The notes beneath the pieces are model-generated. The model was not told the origin of the DNA. It made no database searches and was given only the letters and a program-made list of their open reading frames with translations. This document shows positions 9,048-17,797 of a stretch of DNA of 27,219 nucleotides, piece by piece. Position numbers and translations under genes: made by a program. The stretch's first letter is position 1. Every line of letters begins with the position of its first letter. This DNA comes from Asterionellopsis glacialis (Eukaryota; Bacillariophyta; Plagiogrammaphyceae; Rhaphoneidales; Asterionellopsidaceae): the NCBI GenBank assembly GCA_014885115.2, contig WKLE02001388.1, positions 26,397 through 53,615 of the forward strand, read 5' to 3'.

Positions 9048-9726
9048 CAAGTTTACCAGTTTTGCATTCAAAAGATCTCTACTCTCTAGAGTTGATCCTA
9101 TGTATCAGTTCATTCGTAGCTTACCTACCGTACCTAAGTCTGTTCGGTCAACAAACGGATGTGTGGTCCTCCTCCGAGGTAAGAGATTAGATTACCCTGT
9201 GTATGTTTGGAAGCACGGCGCGGGGTGTAAAAAAACAGTGACGGCGATGCGGCGGCGCGGCGCTCCAATTGTAACGGTCTAGAGATGGCGAACGAAGAAC
9301 GACACCAAAAAAGGGAAAAGTAAATGGACTCCCACGTGGGATGACGACAACGGAACTTTGTAAATATTAAAGACAAACACTGCGGCTCAGTGCGAATACA
9401 ATATTCGGCACAACAAACTACCGCCGCCATCGAAAACTATATCAACATGAATGCTGGGTTTTATTTGGTAATTTGTGAACTCCCGCGTGGGATGGTGTAC
9501 AATACAATACCCCTATTTGTACAAGAAAGAAATCTATAAAAGATTCTAAAAACACATTAAATTTTTTTACACCCTCTCATGTGGGAGTATGGTGCTTCGT
9601 TTTTCTTTCAGTGTTCAAGAAACTAGAATTATTTAACACGGAAATTAAAATATAATCTTCAAGGGCACGCTTTAGAAAAAAGACCTCAAACCCAACTGAA
9701 ATGTCAACCTCAAAAAAAAAATAAAA
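9048..9726. other. Intergenic region upstream of the first sulfotransferase-like gene
   Basis: This holds a short GC-rich patch (about 9215-9270), three related CACGTG-type palindromes and a TATA-like TATAAAAG at 9535-9542. The small open frames here, including one of 98 codons on the minus strand, have no recognisable content. It probably contains the promoter and 5' leader of the gene starting at 9727. Confidence 0.5.
9330..9586. promoter_or_regulatory. Three copies of TCCCACGTGGGA-like palindrome
   Basis: The copies are TCCCACGTGGGA at 9330-9341 (perfect 12-base palindrome), TCCCGCGTGGGA at 9481-9492 and TCTCATGTGGGA at 9575-9586. They flank the TATA-like TATAAAAG at 9535-9542 upstream of the ATG at 9727. 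CACGTG is the classic core bound by bHLH and some bZIP factors. A regulatory role is inferred from repetition and position. Confidence 0.5.
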
Positions 9727-10923
9727 ATGAAATCAACTGCAATGTTACTTTTTCCAACTACAGCAAAAAACAACACCATGACAAAACTTCGTAATAACCA
9801 TCATTATGGTCATTTACGAAAATGCAAGAATCAAAATAAGTCGTCTTTCTTCATGGGTTTCGTGACTCTGTTTTCGTCATCTTGTGTTGTACTCTCTGTT
9901 ATACCAATTCTTCTTGTACACATGGGACACCTCGAGGTAGCTAGTTTGTCTGGCACTCTTGGTAATATCAAGTATTCTTATAGTCTAGTGAATACTCCAA
10001 GTATTGTACGAGAATTAGATCATGAAATGGCACGTCAAAAGGCTGCTGCCATGGATGAGATTGCCAAGGAAGAAGAGAGACTGACCTTTTTCAACGAAAC
10101 TTTGTCATTATCGAAATTACGTGTCATTGTCACGGGAATGGAGCATACAGGAACAAATTTACTTGCCGAGCTCATCATGTCTGTACCTGGATTAAATGGC
10201 CCATTCGAAAGTGGTTTTTTATTAGCGGAGGAACCATCTGACTTTACAGACCATAATCCATGGTATGAATGGTTAGAACGGAATGATCCACTTAATGAAT
10301 TTTTAAATTTACAACCCAAGGAGGTGGACGAATTGTTGGAACTTCCAACACATTCGGACGTGTACAATTACGTCATGGAAAAGTCACCGTTGTTTCACAA
10401 TCTAAATGAGAGAAAGTCATCTACGACTGCATCTTCTCCCATGAGCAATGCGACCAATGCCACTACAACTTTAGTTCACCAAGACGGATATGTAGATCAT
10501 ACCCCCTTTTATATCTACAATCTCCCCAAAGTTATTGAAAGAGCACCACCTAAAACAAGAGTTGTTGTACTTATGCAAAAGTATCAGACTGTACATGATG
10601 CATGGATTAAAAAACATGGACATACACCTGAACATTTTGAAGAATCATTTCAAAAGTATTTAGATAATCTCGTGGAAGCTCAAGAAACCTTTCCGTATCA
10701 AGTATATTTGGTACGGTATGATGATTTGTTTGATGCGTATTTTACAAAGGGTGACCGTATGAGTGCATCCCAAACAGCACAAGATTTATTTGATTGGTTA
10801 GAATTACCTTGGGATATACGATACTTTACAGGAGAAAATTTTGCATTGAAACAACGCCAACGTACGTGTTCACTTTGTGACATTACACAAAAAAAATTAG
10901 GAACCAGCAAGAAAACACAGTAG
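9727..10923 (+). CDS. Type II membrane sulfotransferase-like protein (ST1)
   Basis: This probably transfers sulfate from PAPS to a glycan in the Golgi lumen. The 398-residue product has a short basic cytosolic tail, one membrane segment (about 41-66) and a charged stem. The catalytic domain starts at KLRVIVTGMEHTGTNLLAEL (130-149). The GMEHTGTN loop matches the 5'-phosphosulfate-binding position of sulfotransferases, but His stands where Lys or Arg is usual. VDHTPFYIYNLPKVIERAPP (256-275) and VVVLMQKYQTVHDAWIKKHG (279-298) occupy the 3'-phosphate-binding half. The C-terminus has Cys381-Ser-Leu-Cys384, shared with the two neighbouring paralogs. The start is the first ATG after an A-rich leader. 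Substrate is unknown. Another P-loop transferase fold cannot be excluded. The gene converges with ST2. Confidence 0.85.
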   Translation: MKSTAMLLFPTTAKNNTMTKLRNNHHYGHLRKCKNQNKSSFFMGFVTLFSSSCVVLSVIPILLVHMGHLEVASLSGTLGNIKYSYSLVNTPSIVRELDHEMARQKAAAMDEIAKEEERLTFFNETLSLSKLRVIVTGMEHTGTNLLAELIMSVPGLNGPFESGFLLAEEPSDFTDHNPWYEWLERNDPLNEFLNLQPKEVDELLELPTHSDVYNYVMEKSPLFHNLNERKSSTTASSPMSNATNATTTLVHQDGYVDHTPFYIYNLPKVIERAPPKTRVVVLMQKYQTVHDAWIKKHGHTPEHFEESFQKYLDNLVEAQETFPYQVYLVRYDDLFDAYFTKGDRMSASQTAQDLFDWLELPWDIRYFTGENFALKQRQRTCSLCDITQKKLGTSKKTQ

Positions 10924-11512
10924 AAAGAGAACCTATAAAGTAATTCATGCATATTGTGCTGTCATAATTCTCCCTATCTATATGTCTCTTTCTCAAGCCA
11001 CGGACCCTAGCATTACTACTTATAGGCTCCTACAGTGATGAAGATTGTTCCTTTGTTGGTACACTGCAAACTTGAAGTAAGAGCAAGTGTTAGCTTTTGA
11101 ACGCTATGCACTCATTTTTCTCTCTTGCAGATTTGGACCTACAACTAAATGCTCTCCATAGAAACCAAATATTACTCTACCAATCGGGCGTTTGTTTGGG
11201 TTGAGGTTCTACAGCAATGGTGAGATGAAGTGCACACTGCAAGTAATACGTTCTAAAATGTATGTTCCTTTTCTCTTGAAAAACAAGTGAAAATTTGTCT
11301 TTGAATAAAGTAATCATAGAGAAAGCAAGTAAATCTCTCGAGAGGTTGAGCAAGATAAAGATCAAGCAATCCAAAAAATTCTCTATAATTGTTACGACTC
11401 TCTCTTGATATTATTGTTCAACTCCAGTACCTACGCTTCACTTTTAGGTCAGCCCATGATTCCCTTTCAATACATAATGTTGAACAGTAAAGTTGCCGTC
11501 GTCGTCGTTGTT
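10924..11512. other. Convergent 3' gap between ST1 and ST2
   Basis: This is AT-rich sequence between two stop codons, with no gene, RNA or clear repeat. It probably contains the 3' UTRs and poly(A) sites of both genes. Confidence 0.5.
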
Positions 11513-13939
11513 TTAATGGTTGAGACTGCAAAGATTACAATTCCTATTCTTGGCACGAAAGGCTTCCCCTTTCAAATACGAACGTTTCCATGGCAGACCT
11601 AACCAATCAAATAGGGCACGTCCAGTCTTGGAGGCACCGGCTTTGTCACCTTTAATATATCTACCAAATAAATTGTTGTATTCCACAATATAAATACGAT
11701 CGGGGAAATATTCTTGTGCTTCCTTGACGCTGTCCATATAGCGGGTATAAGAATCTTGAAAGTCTTTTTCCGTCCGTCCATGTTTGGATATCCATGATTC
11801 TCGTGTCGCCTTCCATGTTTTGACACAAATAACAACCTTGGCAGAGGGAGCACGTTTCATAATGGTTTTTAAATTGTATATGTAGGCTTGCGTCTTATCC
11901 ACAAAGGCGGTCGTGTTCGTTCCCTTGAACAAGGGTGAATGTTCAATGACATAATCATACATGTGTAATACGGAATCCATGGGAACAGCATCCTTGTTAC
12001 TTCCTTGTGCCGTAGAAGATGTTAGTTCTTTCAGTTGTTCGGGAGATAAACTAAAAAATTCATTCCGTGGTTCTGTACGGGAGAGCCATTCATAATAAGG
12101 ATCGATTGTGGCAAATTCCTCGGGTGTTTCCGCCAATAAAAATCCTGTTTGGTACGGACCCAAGTATCCCGGTGCACTCATGATGAGTTCAGACAGGTAC
12201 GTCATACCTGTATATTCCATACCCGTCACAATGACTTTTAATTTGGTTTCAGGACCACATGTGGTTGGACGTGCTGGATTCCCCTGTTCGATACCATCCC
12301 GTTGACCATAGGTAACTGTGTGATGCATTTGTCGTAATAATTGTTCATTCATCAAATACAAGGCATCCAAGGATTTGTGTATACAATCACCATTACGACG
12401 TGCATGTGCTGCCTTTTGGGATACCAATTGATTCCATATAGGTACAACCGTCACGGGTGTATCTTGAAAGATGGGATGTACCATAGTATTACGCCAATTG
12501 GCTGGTAAACAATCAGGTATACAACGTTTGTCATCAACACCTGTTTTCACCTTGAAGGATGGTGTTTGTTGGGATGAATTATATAATTGAGGATACAATT
12601 GTCCAAATACATCATGGGGTGGTTCTTCAATACGATCAATATCCATTGTTAAATCGACACTGGACCCCCATTTACCACGTCCACGTTGACGTTCTGGTGT
12701 CACAGCCTCACATGTTCCTGTTTGTACGACACATTGGGGTGACCATATCCCATTCGTCGTGGGCCATTGTTCATCGGACGTTTCCATATAAAATATCGTA
12801 GCATTGGTTTTGAGAGATTGTTGAGCCACAAAGCGGGCTGCCTTTTCAAGTAAATCACCACGTGTGGAATCATAATGCAATCCTAAATTAATAACAATGG
12901 CATCTTGGGATGTAGATGTTTGAACGGCTTGGGGGAATACAGATTCATATAAGGGTGCTTCATGATTGGACGAATGGAAATTCCAACCCAATTCGGAATA
13001 AATTAAATTGGTTTGTCCGAGGGAGTGTTCATAAATTGTTTCTTCCCCACATTCTCTCATGTACCGATGATTGTTCAATTCAGAACTCATGAGTAAACAA
13101 TTCAAAACCTTGTATTGTTGTAAATGGACTGAATCACCAATAAACCATACACGACGATATTGTTGTATGACATTGAGAGGTGGGGTGGTATCACAAACCA
13201 TGGTGCCCTGGGTGGAGGATGTAGGTCCTTCATATTTGGGTTCATCATCACTAATGACACTCACACACGCATCCACCTGTTCTAATAAAGCACGACGTGT
13301 AGGTGTTTCAGGTAACCATGTTGGTTCCACTTGACTGTGTAATTGACACCCATCATCACGAACAGGCTTGTTCATTTTCTTCTTTTTAATAATTTTATTA
13401 ATGACTGATGTTTGTGGCTGTTGCTGTTCTCGTTGCTTTTCTTGTTCTTGTTGTTGTTTCTGCTGTTGTAACTTTTGACGTGTGCGTGCCTTTTCTTGTT
13501 CCAAAAGATCCAAGGGACGTAATTTAGGATTGAAATTCAATAAGGAGGATGGTGTTTTTGCTGCAGACATAGATGTCAATGGTGATGCCAATGTTGAAGC
13601 GGACGTGGTAGATGTTTGAAATTCAACATTTTCTAATGTACCAAAATTATACAAAATAATGGGAAAGATTGACAAGGTCATGGCAATACAAAATAATTGA
13701 CCTAAAAGTGCTGGACGACAACACAATGACCAAAATGAACCAATAATTGTAGAATGATTACCCTTGCTGCTGATATTGCTGATGTTGTTGGTACGACGAC
13801 GGTACCATGACGAAGATGCAGATGATGATAATGGTGTCATTGTTTTGTTAGGAGAATCACGTTTGAAACTAGAAGAAGAAGAGTCACTACTATTGTCAAT
13901 GATGGGGAAAAAATTATGATTCCCAACCCGATGACGCAT
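11513..13939 (-). CDS. SGNH/PC-esterase-like and sulfotransferase-like fusion (ST2)
   Basis: The 808-residue product carries two catalytic modules behind one membrane anchor. Residues 1-76 are Ser-rich and cytosolic. A membrane segment lies at about 77-98. A Gln/Lys-rich stem runs to about 195. Residues about 197-545 resemble the PC-esterase/TBL branch of SGNH enzymes, which O-acylate polysaccharides. They carry GDS (268-270) in RRVWFIGDSVHLQQY, NLGLHYD (351-357), and DCIH (518-521) as the catalytic Asp-x-x-His. Residues 566-808 are a sulfotransferase-like domain homologous to ST1 and ST3, with KLKVIVTGMEYTGMTYLSEL, VDKTQAYIYNL and a terminal CNLC (801-804). Its phosphosulfate loop is altered (TGMT for TGTT). 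The likely role is acylation and sulfation of one secreted glycan. The fold of the first module is inferred from motifs only. The 2427-nt frame is uninterrupted. Confidence 0.85.
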   Translation of the reverse strand: MRHRVGNHNFFPIIDNSSDSSSSSFKRDSPNKTMTPLSSSASSSWYRRRTNNISNISSKGNHSTIIGSFWSLCCRPALLGQLFCIAMTLSIFPIILYNFGTLENVEFQTSTTSASTLASPLTSMSAAKTPSSLLNFNPKLRPLDLLEQEKARTRQKLQQQKQQQEQEKQREQQQPQTSVINKIIKKKKMNKPVRDDGCQLHSQVEPTWLPETPTRRALLEQVDACVSVISDDEPKYEGPTSSTQGTMVCDTTPPLNVIQQYRRVWFIGDSVHLQQYKVLNCLLMSSELNNHRYMRECGEETIYEHSLGQTNLIYSELGWNFHSSNHEAPLYESVFPQAVQTSTSQDAIVINLGLHYDSTRGDLLEKAARFVAQQSLKTNATIFYMETSDEQWPTTNGIWSPQCVVQTGTCEAVTPERQRGRGKWGSSVDLTMDIDRIEEPPHDVFGQLYPQLYNSSQQTPSFKVKTGVDDKRCIPDCLPANWRNTMVHPIFQDTPVTVVPIWNQLVSQKAAHARRNGDCIHKSLDALYLMNEQLLRQMHHTVTYGQRDGIEQGNPARPTTCGPETKLKVIVTGMEYTGMTYLSELIMSAPGYLGPYQTGFLLAETPEEFATIDPYYEWLSRTEPRNEFFSLSPEQLKELTSSTAQGSNKDAVPMDSVLHMYDYVIEHSPLFKGTNTTAFVDKTQAYIYNLKTIMKRAPSAKVVICVKTWKATRESWISKHGRTEKDFQDSYTRYMDSVKEAQEYFPDRIYIVEYNNLFGRYIKGDKAGASKTGRALFDWLGLPWKRSYLKGEAFRAKNRNCNLCSLNH

Positions 13940-15787
13940 GATAATTCAGTGTCTGTGTGTGTCAAAGAAAAAAATATGAGGATTACTAATGATTTCTGAA
14001 TACGATTTCTGTCTACCGCTCCTCGCTAGCTAATGTATGTAGCTACCAGTCGTTTTTAATGTCGTCAGAGGATATGTTGTTGGAGAGATAAAACGGCGGC
14101 GTTGTGGAACAAAAGAGAATGAATTCTGGGTGGGACCTTTCTACCGGCCCGACAGTAATTCGATCACACTAATCTCGAAGAAGTGTTATCCGCCATCTTC
14201 AGTACAATGAACTAATTCTTTGTTTAGGTATGATGTTATACAGATACAGGAAATCGGTAAACCTGTGTCTATCGTATAATTACTACTTAGGTACAAATGT
14301 TAATTTGTGTGGCGCTGCCATCTCTTTTTTCTATCAAAGTGTATACGTGTATCTGACGACGCCGCAACTCTCAAAAACATGATACAGTACCTGTACCTTT
14401 CGTGATATCCCGTGCGTGAGTCCGACCAATTAGTACTAGGAACAGTACATCTTTACAGAGACAGTTAGCAGAGAGAAAATACACACATCGAGATAGCCCG
14501 CCGCCACTGTGCGGCAAGCTCCAAAAAAGAAAAAGAAGGAAACCAATACTACTGCGTACTCAAGAGTTCTCTACTAGAGAGAGAGCTTATGATACCTTTT
14601 TGAGCCGACGTCCGAAGCAATTTTTCTTGACTACTACCAGGTATGCATTTTACGTCAAAAATAACTACTGGGCAATCACAGTCCCAGGTGTGAGTCCAAA
14701 CAGGAACAAATCGTACTGGACTGGAGAGGGGATAGACATCGCCGAAATCCAAAAAGTACCGTACTGCACACAGTATGACGTAATCGATACCGCAATCGTA
14801 CCGAAGAAAAGCGAACAGGCCCAAGAAGGTTCCATTTTGATGGAGGGCAATTATAATAGGGGTGTACCTTTTCACTTTTTTTTCTTGGAGGGTGTAGACA
14901 AACAGGACGAACATGCATCAACTGTGAGCGAAAGAGAGAGGGTGTAGACACAAAATGATGTGTCTTTTGTATTGGTGTTCAAGGACACATACTTTTTGTT
15001 TTTGAATTACTGTAAATTATAGCAGACAAAGCACCGGAATGCTGGAATACAGTACCTGGTAAAGGAAAGAAAGATACATCATGTAAATAGTACAATGAGT
15101 ATATTCTCTTTGCATCTGACAGTCAGGCCCAATTCGTTTTGTTTAATCTTATAAAAAATATTGTCGGTGTACACTTATGATTGTACTAAATTCTGTGCCG
15201 GTTCGCTAGGCTCGTTAGGTGCGTTCGCTTTTTCTCGACTTACTCTCTTACATACACTTACTTAGTGGGGGTGATGTTCTGATTTTTGTATCAGATCTAT
15301 TATGTGTCAGGCACTGTACCTGGTATCTCCCCAGTCCTTGGATCTCGTTTTTTATTACGACCGCTTATAATGCTCCTTCACTTTCGTGTGGACACGCTCA
15401 TCATTATGTAGATATTTATATTATTCCTTTCACAACACGGACTGTGCATGTTGATTTTCTTTACTTCATTTTGTTACAAGATACACGGATGGAGGGAAAT
15501 ATTTTACATATACTAGTCCTGGATTGTAAGCAAGTTCGTCAGTCTTGTACTCGTACGTGTAGTTCATTATAGACGGCGTCAAAGAAGAAAAGGTATATAC
15601 GGCCTGAAATTGATTTTTTGCTGTCTGTCTCCATCTCTCAATCCAACTCTTTTATCCTCAAATCGACTTTCATCATAAAATCTTCTCCTCTATCCGACGC
15701 AAGAGAGAGAAAGAAAGAAAGGATTAGCTAGAAGAATCAACCTACAAGTGACGCCGTTACTCTTTATTCTATCCTCCCTGCTATAAT
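13940..15787. other. Divergent intergenic region between ST2 and ST3
   Basis: This is 1.85 kb shared upstream of two divergent genes. It contains GTAC-rich words, including CAGTACCTG at 14385-14393, CAGTACCTGGTA at 15050-15061 and CTGTACCTGGTAT at 15314-15326. It also has GA-rich microsatellite-like stretches near 14575-14583 and 15704-15721. Open frames at 14549-14951 and 15219-15572 overlap each other on both strands and show no domains. I do not call them genes. Confidence 0.5.
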
Positions 15788-17797
15788 ATGTGTCCTTCAG
15801 GATTATCAAGTAATCCTTCCCATTACAGCTATTCTACTGATACTAATATATCTACTCCAACAAGGAACGGACATCAAGGAAAACAACAACAGCAACAACA
15901 ACAACAACTTTGTCGAAATAAACACCACCAATGTAGAAAGGACCACACTGCCGCTACCACGAACAGCAGCAGAAGTATTCGTCAAAAATGTAAAAAAATT
16001 GTATTTGGTGGTCAATTTTTATTAACACAATTATTCATAGGAGCCATGTTTTGGGCATTTATTCCCATGATGGTATTACAGTATCATGAAAAAGATATAG
16101 ATTTAGATGTTCATCGTGTCTTTGTTTCCAAATTTTTATCACCCTTATCCGCAGTTGTACATGAGAATGACCACAACCATTCTCATAACAATAATGCACT
16201 ATATGAACGATTAAAGCAACATCAACAGCAACCTTTGCAAATGGTAGGAAATATACAAAACCATCCTAAACCAGAGAACCAGCAGCAACAACAACAGGTA
16301 GGGAGGAAAAATGAAAAACATGATACCAATGTGGATCGGTACCATCATCCTCCAGGTGGAAGTAATCGTCAACTTTTGCGTCTTCGTGAGAAAGTAACAA
16401 ATACTTTAAAGGACAAGAAGAAGAACGATGATATCAAGAAGAAAACACAATCAAAGAATGATGAAACCGAAACCGAAAAGAAAGAAATACAACAAGGAGG
16501 AGACAACTCAAATGAGAAATCATCCTCTTCCAATGCAAATGATAATAATAATAATAATAATAAGAAGAGTCATGATGAAACGAAAAGGAAAACTGGTATA
16601 GAGAAACCAGTACAAGCCAAAAGTAATAATGACGACTCATCTGCTGTTTCAAAGAACACCAAGAAAAAAACGAAATCATTAAGGTCTAGGAATGATGATA
16701 AAGCAAAAAAAACAGATCATCAAGCAGCAGTATCAATGAAAAAAGAAGAAGAATTTGTACAACAAGAAGAAAAATCCAAATCTTCAGGTACAACTTTGTT
16801 AACTCCGAAGTCTCTTGAGAACGGTATCATTGCCAACAAGGAAGCAAAAAGGGAAAAAAAGGGAGCTACAAAGAAGAAAGAGCAAAAGAGTGGCACTTCC
16901 TCAACATCATCTTCCAATGTAAATACCAGAAATATTAATGATCAAACCTTCTCTAGTGAATTGAAACCTAAAAGCAAAGGAGCAGCACAACCACAGCCGC
17001 TATTTTCAGAAACTCATCAGGATGACGTGCAAAATCAATCCAATCAACAACCACAAACACAACAAGAAAAGAAGGAGCCGTATTCATCTAAATTACGTGT
17101 GATTGTGACAGGTATGGAACATACAGGAACAACTGTATTATCTGAATTAATTATGAGTGCCCCTGGATTAAATGGTCCATTTGAAACTGGATTTTTGTTA
17201 TCTCCAACTCCATCTGATTTTGTTCATCAGGGAATATTTTATGAATGGTTATCACGAGATGATATCCGTAATGCATTTTTAGAATTACAACCGAATCAAA
17301 TTGAAACTTTAGTCAAGCTAAAGACTCATGCCGATATGTATGATTACGTATTGAAAGAATCCAAGTTCTTCCAAGATTCACCCATCTCGACTGAATGGTA
17401 TGTCGATAAGACACCTCAGTATGTGTACAATTTATGTGACGTGCTAGAACGTGCTCCACCGGATGTCAAGGTCGTTGTGAGTGCCAAATCCTATGAACAT
17501 ACGAAACTTTCCTGGGTAACTCATTGGAAGGAAAAGGAACATTATTTTGAACAACAGTATGCCTTGTATCAAAAAAATTTAAAAGAAGCGCAAGCAAAAT
17601 TTCCCAACCGTATTTATGTTCAAAATTACGAAGATTTTATAGGTAAATACTCCGAGGGTGATGCAGAGGGTGCTACCAAAGCTGGGCAATCCTTATTTCA
17701 ATTTTTAGACTTGGAATGGAAAGATTCGTATTTGACTGGTAAAGCATTCAAAGAAAAAGGTTCCAACTGTAATTTGTGTCATTTGCGCAAGTTGTAG
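15788..17797 (+). CDS. Type II membrane sulfotransferase-like protein with long stalk (ST3)
   Basis: The 669-residue product is a paralog of ST1 and of the C-terminal half of ST2. A Gln-run cytosolic tail precedes a membrane segment (about 72-97). A very long low-complexity stalk (about 98-430), rich in Lys, Gln, Asn, Glu and Ser, includes an Asn run encoded by an AAT microsatellite. The catalytic domain begins at KLRVIVTGMEHTGTTVLSEL (435-454), the most canonical sulfate-donor loop of the three. It continues with VDKTPQYVYNL and VKVVVSAKSYEHTKLSWVTH, and ends with Cys661-Asn-Leu-Cys664. It is expected in the Golgi lumen, acting on an unknown glycan. The stalk may set distance from the membrane. 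Its composition would not be conserved between species. The first ATG is used. Confidence 0.85.
   Translation: MCPSGLSSNPSHYSYSTDTNISTPTRNGHQGKQQQQQQQQLCRNKHHQCRKDHTAATTNSSRSIRQKCKKIVFGGQFLLTQLFIGAMFWAFIPMMVLQYHEKDIDLDVHRVFVSKFLSPLSAVVHENDHNHSHNNNALYERLKQHQQQPLQMVGNIQNHPKPENQQQQQQVGRKNEKHDTNVDRYHHPPGGSNRQLLRLREKVTNTLKDKKKNDDIKKKTQSKNDETETEKKEIQQGGDNSNEKSSSSNANDNNNNNNKKSHDETKRKTGIEKPVQAKSNNDDSSAVSKNTKKKTKSLRSRNDDKAKKTDHQAAVSMKKEEEFVQQEEKSKSSGTTLLTPKSLENGIIANKEAKREKKGATKKKEQKSGTSSTSSSNVNTRNINDQTFSSELKPKSKGAAQPQPLFSETHQDDVQNQSNQQPQTQQEKKEPYSSKLRVIVTGMEHTGTTVLSELIMSAPGLNGPFETGFLLSPTPSDFVHQGIFYEWLSRDDIRNAFLELQPNQIETLVKLKTHADMYDYVLKESKFFQDSPISTEWYVDKTPQYVYNLCDVLERAPPDVKVVVSAKSYEHTKLSWVTHWKEKEHYFEQQYALYQKNLKEAQAKFPNRIYVQNYEDFIGKYSEGDAEGATKAGQSLFQFLDLEWKDSYLTGKAFKEKGSNCNLCHLRKL
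16542..16563 (+). repeat. AAT microsatellite inside ST3 stalk
   Basis: About seven AAT/ATA units encode most of an Asn run in the low-complexity stalk. Length variation here would change only the stalk. Confidence 0.85.

Noticed and set aside
9134..9430. 98-codon minus-strand frame next to the LRR remnant
   Set aside because: I considered it as the missing N-terminus of the LRR gene. It has no signal peptide, Leu pattern or splice continuity with the first LRR unit.
14549..14951. Several overlapping frames on both strands in the ST2-ST3 gap
   Set aside because: They overlap in at least three frames and the translations look random. No homology is recognised.
15219..15572. 117-codon plus-strand frame upstream of ST3
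   Set aside because: Its composition is hydrophobic and erratic, with no recognisable motif. It most likely lies in the promoter or leader.
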